A stretch of 64,000 bases of DNA from Pyrus communis (taxonomy: Eukaryota > Streptophyta > Magnoliopsida > Rosales > Rosaceae): assembly GCF_963583255.1 (NCBI RefSeq), contig NC_084818.1, positions 13,890,222-13,954,221 on the forward strand, given 5' to 3'. Made by a program: the position numbers and the translations under genes. Positions 34,889-44,740 of this stretch are shown here, piece by piece. Position 1 is the first letter of the stretch. Every line of letters starts with the position of its first letter. The notes beneath the pieces are model-generated. The model did no database searches. It was not told where the DNA came from and saw only the letters and a program-made list of their open reading frames with translations.

Positions 34889-36346
34889 AAAATTTTGCCT
34901 AACCACCTTCTAGATTCAGTGTTGGAGAAACTTGCATCGAATGACCTTTTGAGATTTAGTCTTGTTTGTATGTCATCGAATAGTGTAACGAAGGATAATC
35001 CTCGATGGTCAACCCCAATGGCAAACAGGGTACATGGAACTTATACAACGTTGAGAAGGATAAGGTTTATGATTTACAATTAAGGTTGCTGAACAAACGA
35101 TTTTGTGGGTCTTCAAAAGGATGGCTTGTAACTGTCGATGAAATTTCGTGGTGACCTTAATGAATCCATTCGCAAGGATTCGAGGATGTGAAGAGAATGA
35201 AAATTCAGTCATTCGCCTTCCTTCACAGATGCCTCCTCTACCTAGACGCACTGAGTATTGGGCTCGACGATACGACCGTTATGTTCGCAAGGCTACTATT
35301 TCAGTAGATCCAGTTTTAAATGCAGATGAATGTCTTGTTAAGGTCATATTCGGGGATGGTTATCGATTGGCTTCTATTAGATCTAACTCCAATGGTGGGC
35401 TAAAAGCCAAATTACTCTCCAAAATTTCCCCCCAAACCCACTCCAACCCAAGGGGAAAATTTAGGCTAAATGCTAAACGCTAAACCAAGGCCAAATTAAC
35501 CCCAAAATTTAGCCCAGAAATCAGAGTGGACTCTACCTAATATTTATCGGAATTTAAATTTTTTTAGATTAAAATGTTCATAAAATTAATTTACAATAGT
35601 CTACATATTTTTTATTTTTAAATTTAATTTAACAAAAAAAATAGCCTAAGTTCATTCTTTAATAATCTTGGGCTAAAATTTTAGGCTAGAACGGTTAGAT
35701 TAGAAAATCTGTTTCTGGGCTAAAAACTAAATTTTCCAGGCTAAAATATTTGGCTTTTAGCCCAACCATTGGAGATGGTCTTAGACTTGCTAAAGATAAA
35801 ACTTGGACGTATCGCGATCATAGGACATGGCACTTCATTGACGATGTCGTTCATTTTGGAGATGAAGTTTATTGCGTCGATACATTTGATAGACTTAACC
35901 TAGATCGAAAAATTATTGAACAACGTATAGTTTGCGAGAGATATCTCGTGGACTTGAACAAAAAACAAGTTTTAATGGTGTAAAGGTGCTTCAAGATGGA
36001 AAGAAAAGGGAACGGACGGCGATACCCCAACTTTGTGATACAAAATTTTGAAATTTTTAGATGGAACTTTGAAGAAAGTAAGTGGATTGAGATGATAAGT
36101 TTCGCTGATGTTGCTCTCTTCGTAGGGGCTAACGATTCGGTATTTGTTTTGACCTCAAAGTTACCAGGATGTTAGCCGGATTTCATATACTTCAACTTGG
36201 CAATATGTATATTGGAATCGTGAAGATTATGATGTGTATAACTTAGAGACTCAAAGCATTTCAAAGCCTTACACCCCACATGCTTTGACACTATCGAATA
36301 TGACCAAGCAAAAATCAATCCGGTTTCTGCCAACTCTTCGCCTTCG
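34889..36346 (+). pseudogene. F-box/DUF295 (SKIP23-like) protein pseudogene
   Basis: F-box proteins of this family are substrate adaptors of SCF ubiquitin ligases. The start is an F-box, ILPNHLLDSVLEKLASNDLL RFSLVC, after a CAG acceptor, so an upstream exon is missing. Stops at 35081 and near 35150 break it. The frame returns with SSKGWLVTVDE, then ENENSVIRLPSQMPPLPR, and reaches DGYRLASIR where a MITE is inserted at 35380. It continues beyond the MITE with LAKDKTWTYRD, HFIDDVVHFGDEVYCVD, KWIEMISFADVALFVGANDS and a C-terminal block with YWNREDYDVYNLE. This is the usual DUF295 order. At least four lesions are present. Confidence 0.8.
35380..35780. mobile_element. PIF/Harbinger-type MITE inserted in the F-box pseudogene
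   Basis: TTA occurs on both sides (35377-35379 and 35781-35783). The ends are inverted: GATCTAACTCCAATGGTGGG on the left and GACCATCTCCAATGGTTGGG on the reversed right, followed by CTAAAAGCCAAAT on both. Removing it and one TTA restores ASIRLAKDKTWT in the host frame, which proves the insertion point. Confidence 0.9.
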
Positions 36347-36896
36347 GTCGTGAATTAATGCTCCTTGGATCTCTTCTTCTTTTATTCTTCTTCTATCTGC
36401 AACTCAATGGTTTTACTCCTCTTCTTCTTCTACTATTAATGTAATTTCCAGATGCATATTTTATTGTTAAAGGTTTTCCTTAGGATTGTAGCTTTCTTAT
36501 TTGACATTTGTTTCGTATAATATGGACAGCCAGTTTGGTATCAAACTTGAATTCAATTTTTTTAACTGAAAAATTTAAGTGGTAGGATTCTCTACTCTCT
36601 TATTCCCATCTCATTCCATTCCCTCCACTCACACACTGCTTTTTGTTATATTCATAAAAAATCAATATACAATATTGACGTGGTTTAAATGTGATCGTTT
36701 AAATAGAAAAAGATTGAAAGGTAGAAAGATTACGCCAAAATTTAAACCCGGATCGTAATGCCGTCAGAATTCGCCAGAAAAATGGTAACTCAAATTGTAG
36801 AAGATGAATCAAAACCTACTAACAATAACGAGAGAGAAACCGAAACATTTAATCGATGAGAGAGAGAGATATCTCAGCGCGAACAGAGAGAGGGGG
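36347..36896. other. Intergenic stretch
   Basis: Sequence after the F-box remnant with CT-rich and AT-rich parts; no gene or element is supported. Confidence 0.35.
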
Positions 36897-36904
36897 CTCG
36901 AGAG

Positions 36905-37910
36905 TAGGGGTGGTTCGGTATGGGATCCCATACCGAAACCCTTGTCCCGATTCCCAAACCGAAATTTTTGGGAATCCCAAATTCAATACCAATCCCAAAC
37001 CAAATTTTCGGGAATCCCAATTTTCGGGAATCCCGAAATAATTTCGGGATTTCGGGACAAATCGGGAATCCCGAAATGTTTTTGGGCTTTTGGACTAAAA
37101 TTTGACATATTATGTTTTTGGGCTAAAATTTGACATATTATGTTTTTGGGCTAAAATTAAGTTTCAATCTACCCACTACCCATTTGTGCACAAAGTTTTT
37201 GGGCTAATGCCATCTCACCCCACATTCCAACTTTGATTCCTCCTCCACATAGTTGTAATTAAATGAAAATTTTGGCGGCGCCCATGTCTGAAAGAACAAC
37301 TATATTGTGTACTCGAAAACAAAAGAAAAAAATTTGAGCTCAACTAATTGCATGCCCTGTACCCACCTTGTCCGTGTATATATATACAATATATGTATAC
37401 TGATATGTTCATGCATGCATAATGGTCTTTGCTCCTTTGTTTCCTTGATTTGCCTAGGTATGCAGGAAACTAATATCCACATGTTAATCACACTAGTGGC
37501 TAGGTATGCAGGAAACTAATATCCAAAGATTAATCACACTAGTGGCTAGGTATGCAGGAAACTAATATCCAAAGATTAATCACATTAGTTGAGACAACTG
37601 GAATATAGAAACAAACAAATTGAACAAACAAACATTAGTTATTTAGTTGAGACAAAGATTAATCACACTAGTGGCTACCAATACCATTAATTAAAAAATA
37701 ATTCTCTTATAATTAAAAAATAATATATATATATAATATTTATTTCTATTCGGTATGGGAATACCAAAAAAATGGAGATGTAATCCCGAATCCCATACCG
37801 AAAATTTCGGTTTGGTTCGGGATGACATACCGAAATGTTCGGGAATTTTGGTTTGGGATCGGAATTTTTTCGGTTTGATTTGGGATTTTTGAGATTTTTT
37901 TCCAGCCCTA
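36905..37910. mobile_element. Non-autonomous hAT element (1006 bp)
   Basis: A perfect 8-bp duplication CTCGAGAG (36897-36904 and 37911-37918) flanks the element. Its terminal inverted repeats are TAGGGGTGG and, reversed, TAGGGCTGG, fitting hAT. The first and last ~170 bp carry many copies of GGTATGGGAT, GGGAATCCC and TTTCGGGA motifs in opposite orientation, as hAT subterminal binding sites do. There is no transposase. A tandem repeat lies inside. Confidence 0.9.
37452..37590. repeat. Three-copy 47-bp tandem repeat
   Basis: A unit beginning GCTAGGTATGCAGGAAACTA and ending AATCACACTAGTG is repeated about three times, with changes only in the middle and at the final unit. It lies inside the hAT element. 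Confidence 0.8.
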
Positions 37911-38094
37911 CTCGAGAGGCAGGAACGAAGAGAGACGAAAGCGCCAACGGATAACAACACTCGTGCGGAGTTGTGCTGCAGTCTGCACTGAGTGAGTTCT
38001 GACCAATATCTTTTTCGTATTTACTTTTCGACCCCAAAAGGTTTACTTATTTATTTTAAACCCAGAAAAGATAGTTTAGTTATGTATGTCTATC

Positions 38095-38195
38095 TGGGCC
38101 AAGTTGGGCCTGGTCGGGTACTCTTCCCAAAACGACGGTGTTTTGGGGATGCTAGGGTTACGCCATGAATTGAGCGGCTGTTGTCTATAAAACCA
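38095..38195 (+). promoter_or_regulatory. Site II / telo-box-like promoter with TATA box
   Basis: Two TGGGCC motifs (38095-38100, 38105-38110) are followed by CTAGGGTTA (38152-38160), close to the telo-box, and a TATA-like TCTATAAAACC at about 38184. This combination is typical of promoters for ribosomal proteins, translation factors and snoRNA genes in plants. The product it drives is not clear. Confidence 0.5.
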
Positions 38196-38311
38196 CAAGC
38201 TTCCGCCTCCTCTTCCGCATGTTAGTTGTGATCCAAAGAAAGCAGTTTTTTCTTTCAATTTTTTGGTTTGTGTATGAAATTTGATGATTTTGTTTTGGGT
38301 GGTTATTTGTG

Positions 38312-38396
38312 AGGGGATGATGAAATTCAATGTGCAAACGCAGTACCAATCTTGGTTTCTATGAGCGGCACTTCCACACGAGATTTCTGACTCTCT
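38312..38396 (+). ncRNA. Candidate C/D-box snoRNA
   Basis: ATGATGA (38317-38323) fits box C, and CTGA (38387-38390) fits box D about 64 bp later. The outer bases (GGGG before box C, CTCT after box D) can pair weakly. It lies just downstream of a Site II promoter, which fits. I cannot name an rRNA target, and the boxes are short enough to occur by chance. Confidence 0.22.
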
Positions 38397-38683
38397 CTCG
38401 CTCTCTTCGTTTCTTCGTATGCTTTATCAATTTATAATATTTAGGTTTACAAAGTGTGGGAATTTTGCAATAACTCTTGAATGCATTTTGAAATCGTAGC
38501 GACCTACAAATCGATACACGGGAGATCATATTTTCCCATTTTTCTTTCATTGTGCGTGATCCAGAATAATAACAGTTAAACGTTGCATATATATTCTGTT
38601 TAGTATTCGGTTAATTATTTGTGCAGGTCAAACGGTAGCATCAAATATCTCTAATTATTCTTCCCAGCGCCGTGTTTGAAAAG

Positions 38684-38815
38684 ATGGTATTGTCCAAGCT
38701 AAACAGGACACCGAGTGGAACTTCTCCTTTGAAGAAATCAACGGCAAATTCGAATCCGAATTGGTGGAGAAATTTTTATGAAGATATCATGAGGGGAAAT
38801 TTTATCTCTCTTTAG
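38684..38815 (+). CDS. Possible small ORF of 43 residues
   Basis: The frame starts MVLSKLNRTPSGTSPLKKST and ends RGNFISL before TAG. It follows a TTTGTGCAG acceptor-like site at about 38626, and the Site II promoter lies upstream, so it could be the second exon of a short transcript. No family is recognised. It could also be the first part of a truncated gene. Confidence 0.22.
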   Translation: MVLSKLNRTPSGTSPLKKSTANSNPNWWRNFYEDIMRGNFISL

Positions 38816-38829
38816 TTTCAGATATGCAA

Positions 38830-39455
38830 AAAATGATAAACCCCATTTTTAATTAAGAGAGAGAATTTTATAATCAATTGAAAATTTGAGAGAACCATAA
38901 TTAGATTCAATCAATGGAAAGAAAATTATGGGATAAATAGGAGGGAGGAATAGAGAGAAGAACCCAGGATTAAGACGAGGATGGTAAGAATGAAATTGAT
39001 ATGTGATCACAAATTCAAGAACTATCTGTGATAATTAAATAAAAAAGCATGTTTAGGTCATGCTTCATTGTACTAATCAAACATTTCCAAGCACACAACA
39101 TAAAAAGTTTATTTTCTTTGTGTATCGCACAAAGAAAGCGTGCAAAAACTAACACAAAGAAAGCCCACCAGGCCGAGAAAAGGACATGCCCAACACTCCA
39201 GGGCCCGAAAAAGAAGTTTGCAAAAACTAAGTTTTACATTTTAAATGCTTGTAGTTGTGCACTTGTTTAGAGAAACAGCGCACTTCCTTGGAGTGTAGAC
39301 TTCTGCATTATAAAAAGTACAATTCAGATGAAAATTGAGATGAGTATGTTTCGGAACATTAATTATTAATTATTCTTTTTTGATAAAAGAATGTGAATAA
39401 AATTTACCATCAAATTGCTTGTTGTTGTTGACGTCTGTTACATTTGTTGGTTGGG
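38830..39455. other. Intergenic stretch downstream of the MADS-box gene
   Basis: This includes the probable 3' UTR of the minus-strand MADS-box gene. No other gene is recognised. Confidence 0.35.
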
Positions 39456-40866
39456 CTAGTTTAGTTGGTGGAATGGTACATGTGACTCCTCACCTGTCCA
39501 CATGGCATTGCGAATGCAGACATTTCTACCTTCTGAATTCACGGCACTTGTGCCATAAACCTGTTACATAAAGTTTATTATTGCTAGTTTTTACTTTACC
39601 TTGCCAAATAAGGTAAGGTGGATTATGATTGATTTATTTTCTTAAGGATTTTTTTCTTGACAAATGAACTTTACCTTCTTGTACAGTTCCATATTTTGCA
39701 GATGGATGATATTACCCTGCATGGAACAAAGAAGACGAAAAACGTATGATGAGTGAACTAACTCTTAGTACGTAGTAATGTGTGAGACAAAATAACGATT
39801 GATTAATTATGTATTTTTGGAAAGACCTTTTGATTTAGGTCTTCTATTTCATCGGTCAATATTTGTTCCTGCAAGAGTTTAGATGAATGATATTTGTCAA
39901 ACTTCTACTAAATGAAAACAATGACACCAGGAAATAAGATAATACATAAATAAAAGCATTAATTTCAGCGAACCTTTTTCATTCGAATTTCTTGTAGACT
40001 CATTTCTAATTGACTTTCTAGACCCTTTAGTTCTTTGACACTTAAACCACAAAGTTGTTCTCCCATGAATTGCCTGTCATATCACAATGCGGGACGATAA
40101 GTCGATGAGCAGTGTTTGGAGTCCTACCACAAATCAATGTATAGTATACATTGTTTTTAAGTGGCTCACATCCACCCTAGCTAAACCCTAAATAATTAGA
40201 TATTAAATTAGGACATTGTAAGAATTCTGTATATGAAGCATTTTATGACAGTATTATCCATGAGATGATAACATTAGGTGCAGCCATCGTTATTTGTGTG
40301 TGCTTGTGTGCAATTTCAAAAAAAATTGTTGAATTCTAACTAACTGAAGGAGAAAGATAGTACCGATGATTCTCTCTCAAGTTCTGTAGTTCTTGCCTTA
40401 AGCTGGCTACCTCCCTTTGCCAAAACTAGCAAGTACACAATAACAAAACAGTAAAATGCATGCATCATTTGAGAAGTGCATCAGATAAAGTCCCTTTGAC
40501 AATATGTCAGAAACTTGTGATTATTTAAGTACATTATAAACTTTGGTTTATCAAAGAAAAGTAGTTTCTTGCAATTTGTATACAGTTTGGTTTAGTTCAA
40601 CATACATATTCTAGAAGTACTTCTGAGTCAAGACAAACGAACTATCTTATAATGGAGTTACGCAAGTTCATCATTCCAACATCAGAACTTATATTTTGTT
40701 TGGAAGATAACATGTACAGTTCTCATCCTTGGAAGCTGAAAAACATCCTATATATGTTTATATAATAAAAGATGGAAGAGTAATTTAAACTTATTCTTTG
40801 TACAGTTCTCACCAAACTCAAAAATATCTTGTGTTTCTATATATGTGAGTTAGGAAACGCAAGTTA

Positions 40867-40904
<38 letters not shown>

Positions 40905-43900
40905 CTAATTAACATGCTTGATCAGTGCCAAGGAAGTCGTATGCATGTTTAGTTTTGTCTGATGGTTGTGTGAAGCAATCTTTTCTTATGACTAGAACTG
41001 GTAGCCTTCAGAAATTATGACTAAGCACGCATAACTCCATTAAAGAATAGTTCGTTTGACTTGACAAAGCAGGACCACAGAATATTATTGTAACAATTTT
41101 TTGTTCTTAATTTGTAGCAATATTACAAGCAGCTGTCTGGAGTTGGAAACTTTTATTCCAAAACCTAACAATTACTTGAGTACGTATGAGTAACTGAATG
41201 CCTAGGTATAAGTTTTATGCCTAGACGGTGTAAGAAAAAGACGAATTAGTTTGGTTAAATACTTGTAAACGACATGAAATGGTTTATTGTGCATTGCACT
41301 TAGGTTGAAGCAGATACACAGATGTAAACATATTTTAGGGTTTCGGATTTCTATGTACAGAGTTTAGTCATGAAATCCATGTGTATCCTACCATCATGCC
41401 TTCATGAACCCTGATATCTATTTTAAACTCAAATAGCGTGGGAAGAAAGAAGACGAAATCCAACTCTTGGAGTATATTGTTAATGCAGAGAAAAATTAGC
41501 ATGACTATTAATAAACTCCAATGTAATTAACATTTCATATGATATGCTGGAATATATGGTTAATGCAGAGAAAAATTAGCAAAAGGCAGATGGAGAAGAC
41601 CTTCACTTCTGAAGCTGGGTTACGAAGTTGCTGATGTCCCTCCTTTGATCTGTTGTATCTCTCTATCACTGAATTCAAGCTGGTGGAAATAAGGACATAA
41701 CACAGTGATCATGGTGATTCATGACGAGGACCTTAAAAATGGAAAACTGAACATTGACATTGATTTCTATATCACTACATTATATATATATATATGTTTC
41801 AGGGTAACAGATATTAAGGGATATGAATGTTGGCAATTAAGAAGTAGAGGATTATCCACAGAACCACATGTAGTTCTAGTCTTTTGATCTATTTGGAAAC
41901 CCTACCTGTAGGTATCCAGTTGTAACGAAATTGGTTACTATGAATCCCAAGTTTTCATTTTCCGTGTTTTCCCTTTTCAGGGCCAACATCTTAATTAGAT
42001 CTGTTTGATAACTTTTTAGTTTTTAATTTTCACTTTTTGTGCCTTAGATTTAAAGAAGGTGTAGGGGAAGTATGGGGTGGTAGGAGGAAGGAGATGAAAT
42101 CAAGAATAATGAAATAAAACAAAATCTTAGAAGAAAACAACTTCAAATAGTATTTTTGTTGTGCATAGTTTTTATTTCATGGATATTTTCTTGTAAATAT
42201 TTCTTCTACTTTTCTCCAATCATCATTCCTCCACAATGCATGTCCTTCATTTCTCCCCTAGATTTCCTCTATCTCAAGCATAAAAAATGAAAACTCAAAA
42301 CTCAAAATAAATAATTATCAAACAAGCAATTATTTTTGCTCATTACTAAATGTGATCCACAATAGTTTCAGGCCGGTTCGTTTTAAAATGTTTTGAGAAG
42401 CGAAAATATTTCACATAATTAATTAAATTAGTTTTCCATTTGGTTTGGTAGAATTAACTAAAAGTGTTCTCTTTGTTATAGGTTGTTTTCTAAGAAAGCG
42501 CTTCCAAGGACATTGACAAGATGTATATAAATTCAGGGATTGTTTGAAAATCAGCTCATTTATAGTTTTTAATTTTCACTTTTGTGTTAGAGATAATTGA
42601 GATATGCATGACAGAAATGGGGAAAAAAGAGAAGAATGAGGATGAGAGATGCAGAAGAAATGTACTAGAAAAGAGACAAAATGAAAATCTAAAATCATTT
42701 GAAGTTGTTTTCACTTTCAAGATTTTGTTTTCATTTTGTTCCCTCCCTCTAACCATCTTTCCTCATTCCTCCTTTTTACTATATAATTTTTTTTTGTATC
42801 TCAAGCACAAAAAATAAGAATTAAGAACAAAAAATAAAATAATTATCAAACAGACTCTTAGAGTTTTAATTAAATTGAAGGTCAACTACATTTGGCATTG
42901 CTGTTGACAAAAACAGACCAAAAGTCACAATATGATTGATCACTTGGATGTCATATGACCAACATATAAGAACTTACTAAATGAAAAGAAAACCCTAACC
43001 TTCAAGAGGTAGAAAGAGTTGGGAAAGGGCTCATGTGACGCCCATATAAGCCAAAAAGAGATATATGAAGTTTGTAAAAAAGTAGTGGTTAATTTGTAGT
43101 TAGACGGATAAAATGCTAATGGTAACTTTAAGGTTGTACTTGTCAGTTGTCAATGTATTAAAGATAGGTGTCAAACTATTAAGATTGCAAATTGTGATTG
43201 ACCCTAAAATGTAACTAATTACCCTCCCTAACACTTAATTATGTGCTTTTAACAAAGCGATTTCAAATTGTAACTTACCCTAACTTTTGAATATAGCGAT
43301 TTCTATACTTTGACAAGCAAAATACATTTTTGTTTGGTTTAGGTTGCCTTAGGGTTGGGTTAGACCAAAATGGATTTATAATGTAAGATAAAAAATAGGT
43401 GATTGATAACAAGACATGAATGTGTTACGGTCACATTAACTAGGAATAACTCCGAGAATGTATTCTTTTTTTTGTATCTAACTCATTTAACTAATAGAGG
43501 TTGTCATGGCATAATGTCTTTTTCATATATTATGTAAATTCAAGGTCGATATTGTTCTTTCGAGTATCTTCCTGGCTTTTAATTAACATAGATATAATTT
43601 ATTATCATATCACTTTCAATTTTGCGCAGCATATCACCAATGTAGACGAGTTATTTTACCAGATAATTTGCTTTCATTCTTGGGCATGCAACTCCCCCAA
43701 TGTAGACGAGTTATTTTACCAGATAATTTGCTTTCATTCTTGGGCATGCAACTCCTCCCTCACATAGATCCGCATTGATCATCATCTCATGTGCCCCTTC
43801 ATGCATGTTTTAGCTAGTGTTTTGTGTTCAAATTTAGATATATGGTAATATTTGTTGCACTAAATTAACCTCAGCTTTAATAATTATTTTGGAGTACCCT

Positions 43901-44536
43901 TAATTATCATACCTTTGACTTGGTTCAAGCTACTTCTATCCTTTTTTTAAATACCTTTAACTCCAAGCAGCTCATGATGATCTTCAAAGTAACAGCTTAT
44001 ACATTGAAAAATTCCCCAAAAATATATAGATATTTACACTGTGATGAGCCTCTAGCTATATCTGCTTAAGCTTGCATTGTAATATAAATCTCTAGGTCAG
44101 CACCATATTATTTTTGTATTTCCAGATTTGAATCTCTTCTTTCAAAGTGGTCCTAAGAGAATATATAGCTAATTAATTGTTTGAATTAATTAAAAAAATC
44201 ATAACCATGCTATTTAAATGCAACAACATACATGTAGCACAACAACTGAGCCATGCATACTATATATAACACTGATTAACCCAGAGATACAAGAACTAAG
44301 GGATCCAAAATGTATAGAAAAAAAGAACATTGATACTTTTTTTTGGTTTCAAACCTGTTGCTTGCAAATTCATAAAGCTTTTCGGTGCTTGAGAAGATCA
44401 CAAGTCCAACTTCTGCATCGCACAAAATCGCCAGCTCTTTTGCCTTCTTAATTAAACCCTTCCTACGCTTTGAGAAAGTCACTTGCCTGCTCGTCGAATT
44501 ATCGATCTTCCGAATCACAATCTTCCCCCTCCCCAT
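39456..44536 (-). CDS. MIKC-type MADS-box transcription factor, AGL17/ANR1 clade (7 exons)
   Basis: A DNA-binding regulator; clade members act in root nitrate response, flowering or stomatal lineage, and which applies here is unknown. Exons are complement(39456-39560, 39675-39716, 39827-39868, 39974-40073, 40364-40425, 41601-41679, 44355-44536), with lengths 105, 42, 42, 100, 62, 79 and 182, the classic MIKC series. The spliced product is 203 residues. Residues 1-60 are the MADS domain ([37 protein letters not shown]). Then come the I region ([20 protein letters not shown]) and the K domain with LGLSV-like [19 protein letters not shown]. The C-terminal [12 protein letters not shown] ends at TAG; clade members usually go on for a few residues, and the sequence past the stop still reads PNQQM then TAA. 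Intron 1 is 2.7 kb and holds MITEs. An AATTGCAG acceptor in the 5' leader suggests a 5' UTR intron. Confidence 0.92.
40868..40899. repeat. (AC)n microsatellite in intron 2 of the MADS-box gene
   Basis: About 16 AC units in a row within the intron between coding exons 2 and 3. Confidence 0.9.
41999..42334. mobile_element. MITE copy A in MADS-box intron 1
   Basis: The ends are imperfect inverted repeats: CTGTTTGATAACTTTTTAG on the left and, reversed, CTTGTTTGATAATTATTTAT on the right. TTTTCACTTTTTGTGCCT and its counterpart follow. The same family occurs again at about 42543-42858. No clean target duplication was found. Confidence 0.5.
42543..42858. mobile_element. MITE copy B in MADS-box intron 1
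   Basis: It shares TAGTTTTTAATTTTCACTTT on the left and ATAATTATCAAACAGACTC on the right with copy A, again in inverted arrangement. The centre differs, so the two are family members, not a local duplication. Confidence 0.5.
43637..43756. repeat. 60-bp perfect tandem duplication in MADS-box intron 1
   Basis: Units 43637-43696 and 43697-43756 begin CCAATGTAGACGAGTTATTT and end GGGCATGCAACTC; they are almost identical. Confidence 0.9.
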
Positions 44537-44740
44537 ATCAGCCCCCTTATGCTCTTTTTGTTTTAAGGTTTCTGCAATTGAATAAGATCAATATTAATGT
44601 TAGCGTAAGGGTTAAGAAGATTAAGAAGAAAAGAGTACCTAGCCAATGAGAACACGGACGGTATTGATCAACCTGCCGCCTGTAAGAAACTATTTTGATA
44701 CATTTTGCCCATTTATTAGAGCTTATATAGGCCAAAAGTG
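44537..44740 (-). other. Probable 5' leader and promoter of the MADS-box gene
   Basis: On the minus strand, ATTCAATTGCAG just before AAACCTTAAAAC looks like the acceptor of a 5' UTR intron ending about 42 bp before the ATG. The promoter boundary is not visible. Confidence 0.35.

Noticed and set aside
37452..37590. Three regular repeats that might suggest a CRISPR-like array
   Set aside because: The units are directly adjacent without unique spacers, the DNA is plant nuclear, and the array sits inside a hAT element.
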